Shown one piece after another: positions 63,415 to 64,000 of a DNA stretch of 64,000 nt (positions are counted from its first letter, which is position 1; the number at the start of each line of letters is the position of its first letter). Position numbers and translations under genes: made by a program. Source of the DNA: Pelodera strongyloides. Taxonomy: Eukaryota; Nematoda; Chromadorea; Rhabditida; Rhabditidae. The notes under the pieces are model-generated. The model did no database searches. It had not been told where the DNA came from and saw only the letters and a program-made list of their open reading frames with translations. Location: assembly GCA_036852015.1 (NCBI GenBank), contig JAANDG010000614.1, positions 1 through 64,000 of the forward strand. Direction: 5' to 3'.

Positions 63415-64000
63415 TTTATTCCCTGAAAAGAAAAACGTGTTGCTTAAAACAAAGATCGCGACAGACGCAGTTACAAAAAAAAACAGTCGTGTTGCACATG
63501 GTTGCATACTGTGCTAAAGAGCATGCAATGTGTTGAATATGAAAGAAGACAAGATAAGTTTCTAATATATATTGATATGCCGTTAACAATCTGAGAAAAG
63601 AAGACAATATATGTGTGCCTACAACGAACTGTTGAGCCGAATGTCAAATTCAAGCATATAACTTGCTCGCCCTGCTAGACCTCAACAAAAGCAAATCGAG
63701 TTCATTTGATTGTTTTCGATATTAGACAGCTTAGGCTGTCATGCGATATAGCGTTTGGTTAAAGGATGTGAGAAGGCGAAAAATGGCGCGCGGTGCAGAC
63801 GGGCCAAGATGTTTGTCAGACTGTGATCTTGCTCGGAAGAGGACCATTCCGGAACACTTGAGAATCGTCGGTCACGTAGAAGGCACGCAATAACCACGTA
63901 AAACTCTGAGGGCGCGCCTTTGTATGTTATGAACACGAAGCGAATGTAGTGATTACGTCAGATTAAAGATGCAGATCAGTAACGACTAGAGAACGTAGTC
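63415..64000. other. Upstream flank at window end
   Basis: The stretch lies above the most upstream exon of the minus-strand gene, so it may hold its promoter or an intron leading to an exon beyond the window. Short open frames have no recognised motif. Confidence 0.4.

Overview
The window is animal nuclear DNA and looks AT-rich by eye. The clear genes are split into exons by short to medium introns with canonical GT-AG borders, and many acceptors read TTTCAG or TTTTAG. There are no bacterial operons, CRISPR arrays, rRNA genes or intact tRNA genes. Gene content points to a protostome invertebrate: a receptor of the short neuropeptide F class, a calmodulin/troponin C-like EF-hand protein, and an aromatic-rich protein that may be a muscle component. 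An ecdysozoan is favoured, possibly a nematode, but the sequence alone does not settle this. I rebuilt gene models by hand, matching splice phase across each junction.

Layout. 1-8338 holds two DNA-transposon relics (a 410-bp TTAA-flanked foldback and a TA-flanked element with mariner-like ends) and no convincing gene. On the minus strand come a three-exon BET1 SNARE (8339-10240, with a transposon relic in intron 1), an intronless cytochrome b5 (10592-10984) and a complete 14-exon epsin (12625-16388). 16900-18510 carries a GC-rich tandem repeat and a broken Penelope-like reverse transcriptase. 18511-25059 is repeat-rich with no firm gene. 25060-25592 (minus) encodes a 79-residue secreted peptide precursor. 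25593-38369 is mostly gene-poor, with coding-like pieces of an unrecognised gene at 31030-32605 (minus). 38370-42488 (plus) is the ten-exon GPCR. 43898-46340 (plus) is the seven-exon Tyr/Trp/Arg-rich protein. 48462-53182 (minus) is the four-EF-hand protein. 57092-59635 (minus) is a complete nine-exon ERGIC1, with a tRNA-derived SINE fragment in intron 1. 61878-63414 (minus) is a small cysteine-rich single-pass membrane protein with an apparent alternative terminal exon.

How the genes relate. BET1 (ER-Golgi SNARE), ERGIC1 (cargo-cycling protein of the intermediate compartment), epsin (clathrin adaptor) and cytochrome b5 (ER electron carrier) are all membrane-system housekeeping proteins. They are scattered and are not an operon. 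The EF-hand and aromatic-rich proteins would fit a calcium/muscle role. The GPCR and the small secreted precursor are both plausible peptide-signalling components, but nothing shows that they pair.

The most useful unknowns are the 205-residue aromatic-rich protein, the secreted precursor, the cysteine-rich membrane protein with two phase-compatible 3' choices, and the orphan exon-like stretches near 32 kb.
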